Shown: positions 11,295 through 22,943, numbered from the stretch's first letter. The stretch is DNA of 64,000 nucleotides from Corylus avellana (GCF_901000735.1 NC_081549.1:20721584-20785583), one strand, 5' to 3'. Translations and numbers: made by a program. Notes: a model not told the origin generated them from the letters alone.

Positions 11295-13555
11295 TTAGAC
11301 TACAGACGCAAAGTTCATAACTCATAAGTTGGCTCAAAATTGTGGCTTCATTTGTTAGAACTTTTTTTTTTTTTTTATTCCTAATAAAAACATTAACAAA
11401 TAATTCAAACACAAATTATTTTTAATTTTATTTTTTAAGTATCATCATTGATATGCTTTTAAGTAAATAAAGTACAAGTATGCAAGAATGTGTCACCGAG
11501 AAAAGCGTTGCATAATTCAAGCATATAAAGAAAATATGCTTCTCTGGCAGTGTACAGGGGTTCCAGCATATTTGGCCTTTTAACTAGGCTTTGCCCTTGC
11601 CTATTTTTGTTTTTCTTTTGTTTCTGACAAGAATTTGATATTTCAATGCCCCTCTAACCTCGGGTTTCACCAACGGTCCAACAACAAATTATTCCATCAT
11701 ATATATATATATATATATATACCAAATTGTTTGCAACAAATAATATGGGAAAAACATATATATTGCAGATGATATGGGGGCTTAACCAAATACAAGCATA
11801 ACAGTGTGAACTACAATAGAAACAGATACAAGGCCTATAAAAAAGGGAGGCCACAAAAGATACATCAGGAGGTATTTTCCACTATCAAGGAAGGGATCTA
11901 AAAGAGGATAAATATCAATCGGAAAGCTGCCGGTCAAACTCGTGGTAGCGGCCCATGAGCTATATTTTGAGGATCTGGCTTACCTGTTGTTATTAAAATA
12001 ATCGTATCTGTGTTGTACTTTAATCAACGGTTAAGATTAAATTTCTTTAAAAAAAATTTCATTTCTTTTTTCCTACTAAAAGCTTATAAAAGTAAGTCAA
12101 CTTTAAGATTCAATCTTGACGGTTGCTGTTATTTTACCCGGATCCATATTTTGAACGCATTGATTTGTGTTTTTGTTAATCTTGTCGACAATCCAACTGT
12201 TAAAAGAGTTAAGAAAACCAAAAAAATATTAGAAAGAATATGGATAATTGTGTAATTGACATTGCAAAACCTGTAATATATTGAAGGGGTAAGTCCTAAA
12301 AATAAAAGAATTTATTTGAGCAAATTTGAGGTTATAAAAGTTGAGCTCCTCCAATAAACCAAGTTGAGTTTTGTTTAAAGTTTAATAAATAAACCCAAGT
12401 TGAGTTGAGTTTAATTAGATCGCATTCTTAATCTTAAACTGTATATTAACTGTTGCAATATTCATTAAAAAAAGAAAAAGAAAAAGAAAAAACCCTAGGC
12501 CTAATCCAAGAGTTAAAAGCCAAAAAAAAAAAAAAAAAAATGGTAAGATAAAGAAGAAGGTGACAAACTGGCAAATGCAGTAATGTCTTCATACGTGCCA
12601 AAAGAATTAATTGGAAGGTTGCCATTTGGATACTGAGTTTTAGGAAAAGCAGGTTCCCCTTTTGCAGTCATGGATCGGGGGAACCTCTGTTTTGAGTGCT
12701 TCTAGATTCGTGTTTATGGAGGGACGTCTCTTTTTCTTTTTTTTTTTGTTTGTTTAGTCTTTGTAGGCATGCATGCTCACTGCTCACACCACAAAAACAA
12801 TTTTCTTTATATTATTTCTGATTCATATTCACTTCATTACTAACAACGACATCGTTTTTGTTACCAATGGCCATGGCCATTAACGGGGGTGCTCTGCGAT
12901 GAAACATCAGAAAACAGAGCATGGAGCAAGTGGGAAAGCCATAGATGGAGAATTTAGGAGGTGTGTCCTGTTTGAGATGAAAAGAAAGCCGGAAAACAAA
13001 AAGAACCCCAAAACAGGAAAAAGAAAAAGGAGGAAAAGAAAGAAAGAAAGAAAGAAAGAAAGCGAAATGTGAGAAAAGAGAGAGAGAAAACATCGAGCAA
13101 TCCCCTCTGTTTCTCTCTCTCTCTCTCTCTCCCAACCCCCATAGTGATGGCGTGATTTACTTTTGCTTTTTCTCTCGACAGGAATCTTTGAAAATCCAAA
13201 GCAACCCCCCTAAAACCAAAAGAAATTTTAACAAAGGCAAGAAGAACAAAATTCACTTTAATAATAAAGAACTAAATTAAAGGAGGCTTCTAATTTGGGT
13301 GCCCTCATCATCCCTCTTTCTTTTACTAATCTCCCTCCCTCCCTCCCTCCCTCCCAAATCCAATTCCCAGTCGGTGCCAAAAACCAATGCTTACCATAAT
13401 CTTCTATTATTATTATTATTAAATTCATTATGTTTTCCAATTATCACCCTAAAAAATTTGGTAGGGGTGATCGACCACCCCTTTTCATCGGCACCTCTTG
13501 TGCAAAAAATAAAAATAAAAATAAAATTGTTGTAGCATTTTTTATTTAATTTGTT
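11295..13555. other. Intergenic with simple repeats
   Basis: No gene is supported. An AT dinucleotide run lies at 11700-11720, poly(A) at 12523-12540, GAAA repeats at 13038-13064, CT repeats at 13114-13130, CCCT repeats at 13332-13354 and an ATT run at 13402-13420. Open frames here are translations of these simple repeats. Confidence 0.5.
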
Positions 13556-14131
13556 TAGGAGTGTAAACGAGCCGAGCTAGAGCGAGCTTTCCTTGTTTGA
13601 GCTCGGCTTGTTTAAATTTTACTTGAGCTCGAACTTAAGGACGAGCCAAAAAAATCGAACTCGAGCTCATAATAAATCGAGCCGAGCCGAGCTGGCTCTT
13701 ATATTTAATTTAATTTATTTATTTTATTATAAATTTAAGCTTCAAGTACTCTTAAACGGCTCAAGAAGCCAGCTTGCATATGAGCATATGCTTAATCTGG
13801 CTAGCGAAGTATGGAGCTCAAGTCAATACAACAAGGCACTTGGTTTCAAAGAGAAAGGATATGCATCATTTTATAATAAAATGATGTTATTAAAAAAAAA
13901 AAATCATCAATTTTTAATATTAATATGAGGAATTATGTGAATAACTACCAATTCGAGCCTTATACGAGCTGCTCACGAGCTTAGCAGAGTCGAGCCGAGC
14001 TAGCTTCATTTAATATTCGAGCCAGGATTCGCATTCACGAAATGCTTCATTTAATATTCGAGTCGAGCATGAGCCGAACTTATACGAGTCGAGCTTGAGT
14101 TTACTCGCGAGACGCTTCGGTCACTTAACAG
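13556..14131. mobile_element. hAT-like non-autonomous element (GAGCTCG-rich), boundaries uncertain
   Basis: The left edge TAGGAGTGTAAACGAGCCGA resembles the TAGGGGTG... termini of plant hAT-type MITEs. Inside, GAGCTCG/CGAGCCGAGC motifs recur in both orientations (13570-13700 and 13955-14110), separated by an AT-rich middle. No clear 8-bp target-site duplication or intact right terminus was found, so the right end is approximate. It carries no coding sequence I recognise. Confidence 0.45.
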
Positions 14132-14399
14132 CCTTTATTTGTTAATTTGAATTTGGTGTATAAATGAAAATGAAAATAAAAATAAAAATAAAAAGGAAGT
14201 CGATGAACTTGGCATTATAAAATGTGGTATTGAAATTGATCCCTCATAATTCATAAACAAACAAAACGTGAAGATTTAACGAGGAAGGAAATGTCAATCA
14301 CGATCGCCAAACAAGTCCTACCAGAGAAGTCCAAAAAACGACCTCGGTTAAGGATACGCCTAGACACGTAGGCGCAAAATTGTCTTTTCGCATGCGAGT

Positions 14400-14732
14400 G
14401 CCCCTAGACTCCACAGAGAGAGAGAGAGAGAGAAAGCACAACGGAAAAGCAGAGAGACAGGGAGAGAGCGTGTGGGGCATCCTGAAATTCCATTTGGGAG
14501 GAGATTTTTTTGTTTTTCTTTTGGTTTCATTTTCCCGTTGTTTGTACCATCATTTTTCCCCTTCGCTTTCTTCATTGTCCGTTGGAACCAAACAGTTGAG
14601 TCTCTCTCTCTCTCTCTCTCTATCTGTCTCACTCTCACTACCAGACACACTCAGTCTTCTCTCTAAACTCTCATTCTCATGTCCGCGTAACATGAGCAGA
14701 AGCGGAAGCGGAAGCAGAACCAGAGTGTGGTT
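14400..14732 (+). promoter_or_regulatory. Likely 5' leader of the OPS gene with GA and CT tracts
   Basis: The 330 bases before the OPS start contain a GA run (14416-14433) and a CT run (14601-14624). Pyrimidine-rich leaders with CT repeats are common in plant genes. The two runs are complementary and could pair in a transcript. No TATA box is convincing, and the transcription start is not determinable from sequence alone. Confidence 0.4.
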
Positions 14733-16925
14733 ATGAATCCCAACACCACCACCGAACCAGCAGCACCAGCAGCAGCAGCACTACCACCGTTACCACCACA
14801 ACCGAACAGGCCATCTACCTCCTGCGACCGCCACCCAGAAGAGCATTTTACCGGCTTCTGCCCCTCATGCCTCTGCGAGCGCCTCGCCGTCCTCGATCCC
14901 AATTCCTCTTCCGCTTCATCCTCTCGCAAACCACCCACCTCCTCGTCATCCACCGCAGCTGCCCTTAAGGCCATCTTCAAACCCTCCTCATCCGGCGGCG
15001 GCGGTCCCCCCGGAAACAACCGGAACAGGAATTCCAGTGCTGGGTCTTCTTTCTTTCCGGAGCTTCGGCGGACCAAGTCGTTCTCGGCATCCAAGAACGA
15101 GGGGTTCTCTGGGGTGTTTGAGCCCCAGAGAAAGTCCTGTGACGTCAGGGTCCGGAACACGCTCTGGACCCTCTTCACTCTCGACGACGAGCGCAACCCG
15201 AATAAGAAGAAGGACCAGCCTTCTACTTCCTCTACATCTTCTGCTTGGCCTGCTCCGGACGTTGAGGTTGACACAAGGCATTCGTTGCTAGCGTCTTCCA
15301 GCGTTCCACAAGGTCCCGTCTTGTTCGAGTCCAAAGAAGAGGAGGAGGACGAGGAGGAGGAGGAGGAGGAGGAGGAGGAGGATGACGATGACGACGAGAT
15401 TAGGGTTTCCCAGGATTCAAGCATTCCAAATGTAGCCCTAGTCGAAGAAAGAGTTCAGGAAATCGTAGAGGAGGAGGAGGAAGAGGAAGAGGAAGAGCCA
15501 GACCCAGAGCCAGAGCTAGAGTTAGAGCCAGACCCAGAACCAGAGGAGGAAACGAAAACGGAGGAGCTGAAGACCATGAAGGACCACATAGATCTCGATT
15601 CGCAAACGAAGAAACCTTCTGGGAGAGACTTCAAGGAAATCGCCGGAAGCTTCTGGTCCGCCGCTTCGGTCTTCAGCAAGAAATTGCAGAAGTGGAGGCA
15701 GAAGCAGAAGCTCAAGAAGCGCAGGAATGGCGGTGGGTCCGCCACATTGCCGGTGGAGAAGCCGATTGGCAGGCAGTTCAGGGAAACCCAGTCCGAGATC
15801 GCCGACTACGGCTTCGGCCGCCGGTCCTGCGACACCGATCCGAGGTTCTCCCTTGACGCGGGTCGGATATCGTTCGATGCAAGTCGGATATCGTTGGACG
15901 ATCCACGTTACTCCTTCGACGAGCCTCGGGCATCTTGGGATGGGTACTTGATCGGCAGAACCTTCCCCAGAATGCCCACAATGGTCTCGGTGGTAGAGGA
16001 CGCTCCGGTTCACGTTTTGAGGTCCGATACGCAGATTCCGGTGGAAGAAAATGCGATTAACGAGGACGAGACGTCGGTGCCGGGTGGGTCTGCGCAGACG
16101 AGGGACTATTACTCAGATTCATCGTCGAGGCGGAGGAAGAGCCTTGACCGGTCCAACTCGATTCGGAAGACTGCCGCGGCGGTGGTGGCGGAGATCGACG
16201 AGTTGAAGTCGGTCTCGAATGCAAAGGTGTCTCCGGCCACCACCACCGGTGATTACTTCTTCCAAGGACCGAAACTGGTAGTCCCAGATAGAGAGTCGAG
16301 GGACTCGAACTCGAATTCTTTGCGGGACGATTGCTCAGAGACCTTCGAAATGGGGTTCAGAGACACAGCGTCTGTGGTGGGAAATGGCGAGCGAAAGGGG
16401 TCGTCGAAGAAGTCCAGGCGGTGGAGCAAGGCGTGGAACATTTGGGGTTTGATAAACCGGCGAGCCGGGAACAACAAGGACGAGGACGAGGATCACAGGT
16501 TCAGCAGACCCAATGGGGTGGAGCGGTCGTTTTCGGAGTCATGGCAAGAACTGAGAGGAGAACGCAATGGGGACGCCAGAGGTGCTTTCAATCGAAAGGT
16601 ATTTCGAAGCAATAGCAGTGTGAGTTGGAGGAATTCCAATAACTTTGGTGGGTCTTTCGGTAGTGTGAGGAAGAATGGTTTGGAGATAAATGGGAATGGG
16701 AATGGGAATGGGAATGGGAATGGAAATGGGAATGGTAAAAAGAAGAGAGATGATCAGTTTGTGTTGGAGCGGAATCGGAGTGCAAGGTATTCGCCCAACA
16801 ACATCGATAATGGTCTGCTGCGTTTCTACTTGACGCCGATGAGAAGCAGCTGGAGAAGCGGGTCGGGGAAGAGTAGGTCCAATCACGCACATTCTATTGC
16901 CAGAAGCGTATTGCGATTGTACTGA
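14733..16925 (+). CDS. OPS: OCTOPUS-like protein (DUF740/UPF0503 family)
   Basis: This intronless gene encodes 730 residues. The start is the ATG at 14733 (MNPNTTTEP...). OCTOPUS is a plasma-membrane-associated, polarly localised protein that promotes protophloem differentiation in Arabidopsis. The family signature near the N-terminus is clear: TSCDRHPEEHFTGFCPSCLC (residues 29-48), with C31, H34, C43, C46 and C48 as a possible metal-binding cluster. It is followed by KPP and ALKAIFKPS. The middle has a run of Glu/Asp at about residues 199-220 and Pro-Glu repeats at about 250-270. Then comes the conserved GSFWSAASVFSKKLQKWRQK (about 308-327) and the RRSCDTDPRFSLDAGRISFD block (about 363-382). 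Near the C-terminus a hexanucleotide repeat encodes Asn-Gly repeats (about 653-669), and the protein ends SIARSVLRLY. Length and layout fit the family. Arabidopsis OPS is At3g09070; the WD40 and PPR neighbours here match its neighbours. Confidence 0.9.
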   Translation: MNPNTTTEPAAPAAAALPPLPPQPNRPSTSCDRHPEEHFTGFCPSCLCERLAVLDPNSSSASSSRKPPTSSSSTAAALKAIFKPSSSGGGGPPGNNRNRNSSAGSSFFPELRRTKSFSASKNEGFSGVFEPQRKSCDVRVRNTLWTLFTLDDERNPNKKKDQPSTSSTSSAWPAPDVEVDTRHSLLASSSVPQGPVLFESKEEEEDEEEEEEEEEEDDDDDEIRVSQDSSIPNVALVEERVQEIVEEEEEEEEEEPDPEPELELEPDPEPEEETKTEELKTMKDHIDLDSQTKKPSGRDFKEIAGSFWSAASVFSKKLQKWRQKQKLKKRRNGGGSATLPVEKPIGRQFRETQSEIADYGFGRRSCDTDPRFSLDAGRISFDASRISLDDPRYSFDEPRASWDGYLIGRTFPRMPTMVSVVEDAPVHVLRSDTQIPVEENAINEDETSVPGGSAQTRDYYSDSSSRRRKSLDRSNSIRKTAAAVVAEIDELKSVSNAKVSPATTTGDYFFQGPKLVVPDRESRDSNSNSLRDDCSETFEMGFRDTASVVGNGERKGSSKKSRRWSKAWNIWGLINRRAGNNKDEDEDHRFSRPNGVERSFSESWQELRGERNGDARGAFNRKVFRSNSSVSWRNSNNFGGSFGSVRKNGLEINGNGNGNGNGNGNGNGKKKRDDQFVLERNRSARYSPNNIDNGLLRFYLTPMRSSWRSGSGKSRSNHAHSIARSVLRLY
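15340..15385 (+). repeat. GAG/GAC trinucleotide repeat encoding an acidic run
   Basis: A GAGGAG microsatellite followed by GATGAC repeats lies in frame within OPS and encodes about 20 consecutive Glu/Asp residues. A second acidic run lies at 15470-15500. Triplet repeats in frame can change length without breaking the gene. Confidence 0.85.
16689..16737 (+). repeat. In-frame AATGGG hexanucleotide repeat (Asn-Gly)
   Basis: About eight copies of AATGGG with minor changes (AATGGA, AATGGT) encode alternating Asn and Gly near the OPS C-terminus. Being a multiple of three, it can expand or contract without frameshift. Confidence 0.85.
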
Positions 16926-18660
16926 ATTTTGAAGGTGTTACTTTGGTTTGACGATATGTTAATTTTGCTGCATTTCTTGTGTGTAAAACCACACATGATG
17001 CTTCTTATGTATTCTTCTTAATGGTTGGTTGGTTGGTTGGTTGGGATAAAATCACCCTTTTGCATTGTTCATTTCCTGTGAGTAGCATGCTTCTTCAATC
17101 TCTCAAATAACAAGGATTTCAGTGTTTCTTTTTTTACTTCCTAACTATATTGTCTCTATCTATACTGTTGTCAATTGGGTTTGAATCTTCTTTCCCTCAA
17201 TTTCTATGTGAGTTTCTCTTTCTTGACAGAAAATGTTGGGACACATAGTATGGGGATATGGCTATAAATGATATCTGGTTTCCTTTTCTGTCTTTATGCA
17301 GCACCAAAGCTTGCTGATTGGTGAGAATTGCAACACTTTATACTGGAGTATGTTTTGTTTAAGTCTTTGGCATGTTATGTGTTCTGCCAAAAGTTGTGAT
17401 AATGTGGGCTCATGCCACCTAGGTTTGTTGCTTGTCACAATTTGTTTTTCGAACAAAACAGTAGATATGGTCGACACCTTGTTCTTCTTTGGTATCATTT
17501 AATCAAACTTTATGACATGTGCCATGCCCCAGGCCTTGGTCCCCAATCAAACATCACTTGGTGTTTGAAACATGAATTATATGATTTGTAAAGGCAGGTG
17601 TAGTCAGTAGGAAACTGTGGAGTGTGCTATTTCTTGACCCCACTCAGAATCAGATATCACTAAGAATTAGTGTTCTATCCGCATGTACAGCAAAATACTT
17701 GTATTCTGAACTTTACACTTGGAAAGGAAAAAAAAAAAAAGAGAGAAAAATATCAGGACTCTATATTGTTCTGTAGTGTGTTGAATATGTTGCTTTGTTG
17801 AAATTCATTTAACCTCTCCATCCAGCATCTGCACAACCTTAAGGTCAATGTTTCTTGGAGCTTCGGAGAATCTGTGGCTTGCTCCTAGATTGGTTTCTAT
17901 GTATGCACAAGTGTTGGTCTGAAGAATATTAATCCTGCAGATAATTTGTATAAAATCGGTTAATTGACCAAAAACACAGGGAATATTATTTCCTCGTATG
18001 GACAACATCATCTGAAGCATGAAAAATTGTTACATAAGTTGTAGAAAGTACAACAGGTACTTCTCCTCTTCTTTGTTCTTTCTTTCTATTTTCCTTTCTA
18101 ATCTTTTAAAACCTTTTGCTTCTGCTTTTTTCATACTTTAGCCTGAGGTATGTGTCTTTCCTTCATATTCTGCATAAGGTTATCTAATTTTTAAGGGGTT
18201 TCTACAGTTAATTCACCCACCTTGGCAGCTGAGTTGAGGGCATAAGGCCTGCTGGGGTTGCTGGAAGAATCGATGATGGGATTTTGCAGGCTTCAGCAAT
18301 CTATAAAACCCTCAGCATCTGCAAATGCTGAACAAATTCAGAAGCCGATATTGGGGTGGGCCTGAAACAGCGTGAGAATCTGTGAGAATCATCACTTGTT
18401 TCTTCTTGCTGCAACATATTGAACTTCCAGGCCCTGTTTTAGATGGATGCAGAAATTGTACCTGTGTAGAGATTGCAGTTCAGAAAAATCAGTTCTTTAT
18501 TTATGATGTATTCTAAATTTTTTAATGCAGTGCAGAATCTAAAATGATTGGCAGTCTCACTGATCATATTTCGATATACTAATTAGATTTTTGCTCCTTT
18601 GGGTTCAGAGGTGACATCAAAAGGTAACTTTAGGTGCCCAACATGGTTGACGGGTGTCTC
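16926..18660. other. OPS 3' flank and intergenic DNA; no gene seen
   Basis: A short TTGG repeat (17025-17044) lies about 100 bp after the OPS stop, probably in the 3' UTR. The rest has no supportable gene. Confidence 0.5.
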
Positions 18661-18664
18661 ATAC

Positions 18665-18860
18665 TAGGGTGGTCAATTCTCTTTCGTGTGTCGTGTTCGG
18701 ATCGTGTTAAAGTAGGAGTATAAGATTATATAATTCAACTTTAATTCGACTCATTTAATGAAACGGGTTAAACCCTTCAACTATAACTCGTTAATTTTAT
18801 GTTGGGTTTGAACCGGATTCACGGGTCGTATTACAAATTATTAGTCTTAGATGTAGCTTG
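18665..18860. mobile_element. Degenerate hAT-like fragment
   Basis: TAGGGTGGTCAATTCTC followed by GTGTCGTGTTCGGATCGTG and later ACGGGTCGTATTA recalls the TAGGGGTGGCAA / GACACGACCCG termini of the hAT-type elements at 45.9 and 22.3 kb. The right terminus and target-site duplication are not found. Confidence 0.35.
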
Positions 18861-19950
18861 TTGGGTCCAAATCATATTAAAGCATGGGTATGTATTAAAG
18901 CATGAGTATAAGACTCCATAAGATCAGACATTTTAATCCTAATTCCCTAGAATCAGGTCGAATTCGAGCATCTTAGGAAAAATTTGTTGGCCATAGGATG
19001 AACCAACATTAAAGACATCTTAAGGAATCTAATAGAATAAAGCCACTGTCTGTAGACAATTTGATACTGAAGCTTGTCGGTGACTTTGATATTCTATTTT
19101 TTTCAGCATTTGAAACAGGACTACAATCTCTGGAAAAAAAAATTAAAAAATTGAAAGAGAAAGGCCTATGCCATTTTATTAAATTATATCTTTAATTTTT
19201 CTTTGGAGTGATTCACACATTATCTCCATCATATGGGCTATGAGATGTTTAGGAAATATTACAGAGCCTTGCAAAAATAAAATTTGACCATAGACTTCAC
19301 AAAAGAAGCTCTTTAACCCTAGACACTAGGATGCTAAACTCCCATCAGCAAAGCAGGAATCAAGCTTGGCAATGATTATTTCTCAAAGAATGAGATCTTT
19401 ATCAGTCCACTGGTGGCATTGAAGGAAGCAACCCAATCAATATTTTGTTCTCACTAAGTTTGAGATGATGCTTTTTTTTTACTTTATATATAATTTGTAA
19501 AAGCCCTATGATCAAACAAATTTGCCTCCAAAGTCAAAAAGTGGCAAGGAAAACATCCCAACATGCTTCTTCATGGAGGATAAAGAAAGAATGAATGAAA
19601 GAAAAAAGAGAAGAAAAGAGGCTCATAACCCAATGGCATGTCTAGGTTACTCCCATTAGCCTTCAATGGGAAGTGGGTGGGTAATAATTTGTTTAAGGTA
19701 ATTGAGAGCATAATTGTCAACGGTTGTGTGCTCATGCTGCTCCTCGAGGTTCTGCCACTTTTTTGATACACAAATTGTATCTGCCAAGACTTGATGTTTT
19801 TATGTTGTACCAGCTCTCTATCATGGTTTCTTTTTGCAAAAATTAATTGGCAGCCAACTTTGAAAAATTTGGCACTTTCTTCGGCAACTTAGCATCCTTT
19901 AGCATCTTATATGTCGTTCACATTTGATGATTTATCAATATAGTACCAGC

Positions 19951-20545
19951 GGGTATGTTTGTTAATGTGTTTTGAATGATATTTTTTATTTTGGAAAAAT
20001 TACAGTTTATCTCTTAAAGTTGACGTTTTTTAATTCGAACACCAAAGTTTCAATTTTTGCAATTAACCCCCCCCCCCCAAAAAAAGTTTTAAGTTTTTGC
20101 AATTTGACCAATGATATCCAAAACTTTCCATATTGTCCCTAATTTTTTTTTTTTTTTTTTTATAAAAAAAAATTTAAAAAAAATTCGGGGAGGCTACGCC
20201 ATCTGACCATTTTTGCACCCTCAAATTTGTTTTTATTTTATTTTATTTTTTAAATTTAAAAAAAATAAATAAAAATTAGGGGCAATATGAAAATTTTGGG
20301 ATAATATTGCTCAAATTGAAAAAAAAATTGAACTTTGTGGAGGTAGATTGCAAAAATTAGAACTTTGGTGTTCGAATTGAAAAACGTTGTCAAGGGTAAA
20401 CTATAATTTTCCCTTTTGTTTTTGATTTGAAAGGGTGGTTTTGATGTGCATGAAGTTAAAAGTAAAAATATGTTTTGTGTTTTGAGTTATTTGTTAATGT
20501 ATTTATTTATGAGAACGAAAAACAAAAGTTTTAATAAACATAGCC
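19951..20545. mobile_element. Short MITE interrupted by another MITE (copy A)
   Basis: The ends GGGTATGTTTGTTAA and TTTAATAAACATAGCC are imperfect inverted repeats. In copy B the same element is uninterrupted at 33232-33387 (156 bp). Here it is split by the 421-bp Mutator-type MITE. Target-site duplications of this outer element are unclear. Confidence 0.4.
19993..20413. mobile_element. Mutator-type MITE present only in copy A (421 bp)
   Basis: The termini are long inverted repeats: the left end is GGAAAAATTACAGTTTATC, the right end in reverse complement GGGAAAATTATAGTTTACC, and both continue into TTCGAACACCAAAGTT. The flanks are TTTTATTTT (19984-19992) and TTTTGTTTT (20414-20422), a 9-bp duplication with one mismatch. 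The orthologous site in copy B (near 33250) is empty and carries one such stretch. The interior is poly(C/A/T)-rich and non-coding. Confidence 0.85.
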
Positions 20546-22057
20546 GCATGCATATCCTTCATGAGTCTCTTGGTTTATGGAAGTCAAACAAGAGAAGGTT
20601 TGCTAGTTTTATGTGGAAAGAAAAATGTTGCGAATCACAAATTGGGAGGAGAAATTGAAACAAATCTAATAACTAATTGTACTAGGCACTGAGGATAATG
20701 GCTCTCCAAATGCCATATCAACCTAAATAAATACAATTTACGTAGAAACACATCATTGTAAATACTAATATGATTCTTTTACTCAGAAATTAGGGTTCAA
20801 ATTATATCATCGAACAATCAAAGTTCAACTTTTTGTGAATGCTTAGGGAAGAATTAGTTTGTCGAACATCGAACTTCAGATTGAGGAAGCCTGCAAAGAG
20901 AAAAATAATCAAACATAGAGAACCTTGTCAAGTGTGCTGGTGGGAGATCGCTCCGTTAAAGCCCAAAGAAAGTGATTCAAAAACAAAGCGTTTATACTAG
21001 ATAGTTCGCTCCTAAAACTGTAATAAGTTAAATATTCCAATAATTTCACTATGCTGGTCAACAACTATTTTCGTCAAAAGTTGCACCTTGTGTTTGTCAA
21101 GAAATTCATTTTAACCCCTTGAATATTATTAGGAAAAAGCAAAGACCAAAAGATTAGTTCTCCTTTTACCAACCTGTCGCATGAAATCATGTTACAATAT
21201 TTGCTTGAACTTTTATTGATGTGGTTTTTAGTTTGAACATATAACATACGATGATATACACGTTGGCTTAAATATCTCATCTTGTTTATTGGACTTTATG
21301 CACCTTAACAATGTAGAAATTGGATTCTTACTTTGTGGTAAAATGTATGTAAGCCTGTAATCCTAACAAGGATTAGGAGGTTGTAAGGGGTAATTTCTGT
21401 TATAGTCAAGCTTTTGATGAAGCTCGTACTCGGCTCCAACTAAAATATTAAGTCAGTGAATAGAATATTCACATATTTCACTTGGCGCTATTATACTTAC
21501 TTTTGATTGATGCAGCGAAAATTGCATGTATTTTTTTTTTTTCTTCCTTTTGAAACCACAAACCCACCTTGACATAAACATAAATTGAATGCCAATACTA
21601 TAAAAAGATATCTTCATATAACTATAAGAGTTATTACATTAAGGCAAGACAATGTTGCCTCAAAATTACAAAAAGCCACATATGACACTAACACATGGGC
21701 TGAGATCTATAAAAGTCTAGCCAACTCCAAATGTTGAGATCACATGTTAAGCGTATTGCCTACACTTAACTGTTGGGGGTTTGTTAAAGAGTATTGCCTC
21801 GACTTAACCATTGGGCTTGTTAAGTGTATTCCTCCAATTAACCACTAGGTTGTTGAGTGTTTAACTCCCTCTCAACGCTTGAGTCACGACAAAACATTTA
21901 CCGAGAACCTTTCCTTTCATTTCACAAAACTTATTCTTTTCTTTCCAAATCGCTTATCTTCGAAATCTCTTTTCTTTCAATTTTTTTTTTTTTTAAAAAA
22001 AAAAAATTAATATACAGGGGGCATAATTGAATATAATTAAATTCATTGTCATCACTA

Positions 22058-22280
22058 GAGCATATTTGGGATTTTGCTTGAGAAATAGAACATTTAAGTT
22101 AAAAAGTGTTTTTTTTTTTGGACAAAAACTTCATTTTTAAGCATTTGCCAAAAGTGTCTTTTGATTATCTTTAGAGTAAAAAAGTCAAATACGTACTTTT
22201 AAATTTTTTTACCAAACATGTCAGCTTTTTAAGTATTAAAAATACTTTTTACCCTTTATAACGCAATCCCAAACATGCCC
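22058..22280. mobile_element. Tourist-like (PIF/Harbinger) MITE, copy A
   Basis: The ends GAGCATATTTGGGATTTTG and AACGCAATCCCAAACATGCCC are inverted repeats. Flanking trinucleotides are CTA and TTA, close to the TWA target of PIF/Harbinger elements. The interior has the ACTTCATTTTTAAGC and TTTGCCAAAAGTG blocks also seen in the copies at 34.9, 40.1 and 48.1 kb. Confidence 0.7.
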
Positions 22281-22295
22281 TTAGTTTATTAAAAT

Positions 22296-22787
22296 TAGGG
22301 CTATTAGTCTTCAAATGGTAACTCAATCAGTTAGGAATCATTCCTCATGAAGCGAAAGTTACTAGTTCAAATCTCCCTCCCCTATTTCCCTCTCCTTGTG
22401 AGGACATTTAAAAAAAAAAAAAAAAAAAATTAGGGCTAAAAATTTTTGACACGACTGGTGAACCTGACACAAACCCAACACAAAATTAAAAGGTTAGAGT
22501 TGAAAAGTTTAATCCGTTTAATTAAATTGGTTAGATTATGGTTAACTTATAGTCTTATATACATGCTTCAACACGACTCGAACTCAACATGTGACATAAT
22601 GGCAATCAATTTTTGACATGACCCATAAACCTAACATGAACCAAATCCAAAATTATATGGTTAAAGTTGAGGGGTTTGACTCGCTTAATTAAATTGGTCG
22701 AGTTATAGTTGACCTATATAGTCTTATACACATGCTTCGACACAACACGACCCAAACCCAACACTTGAACACAAATTGCCACCTCTA
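22296..22787. mobile_element. hAT-type MITE, copy A, with a nested SINE
   Basis: The left terminus TAGGGCTA and right terminus TTGCCACCTCTA are imperfect inverted repeats. They are flanked by 8-bp direct repeats ATTAAAAT (22288-22295) and ATTGAAAT (22788-22795), the size typical of hAT elements. Internal GACACGAC / CACGACCC motifs match the larger hAT element at 45.9 kb. A SINE lies 8 bases inside the left end. Confidence 0.75.
22304..22425 (+). mobile_element. tRNA-derived SINE (family 1), nested in a hAT-type MITE, copy A
   Basis: A tRNA-like head (TGGTAACTCAATCAGTTAGG, A-box-like; ACTAGTTCAAATCTCC, B-box-like) is followed by CCTTGTGAGGACATTT and a poly(A) tail. It is flanked by the 13-bp direct repeat AAAATTAGGGCTA (22291-22303 and 22426-22438), a target-site duplication typical of LINE-mobilised SINEs. 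Confidence 0.8.
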
Positions 22788-22943
22788 ATTGAAATATGCA
22801 TTTAGCAATACATAATATCATAAAACATCTAAAACAATTTGATAACGGTCGGTTAGTAAGTTTTTACTTAACACCTGCTATTCTTTCTTCAACTTTGTTT
22901 ACAACTCGCAATTTGTAACCATCTACATCTACGTTTTAACTAC

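Noticed and set aside
14663..15424. Long minus-strand open frame with a poly-Ser run opposite OPS
   Set aside because: It is the complement of the OPS acidic triplet repeat; the plus-strand protein has clear family motifs and codon use.
15522..16013. Further open frames opposite and within OPS
   Set aside because: They are shadows of the GC-rich OPS coding sequence, with no recognisable domains.
22304..22425. tRNA gene
   Set aside because: The A- and B-box-like parts lack a foldable cloverleaf and are followed by poly(A) with a target-site duplication, so this is a SINE.
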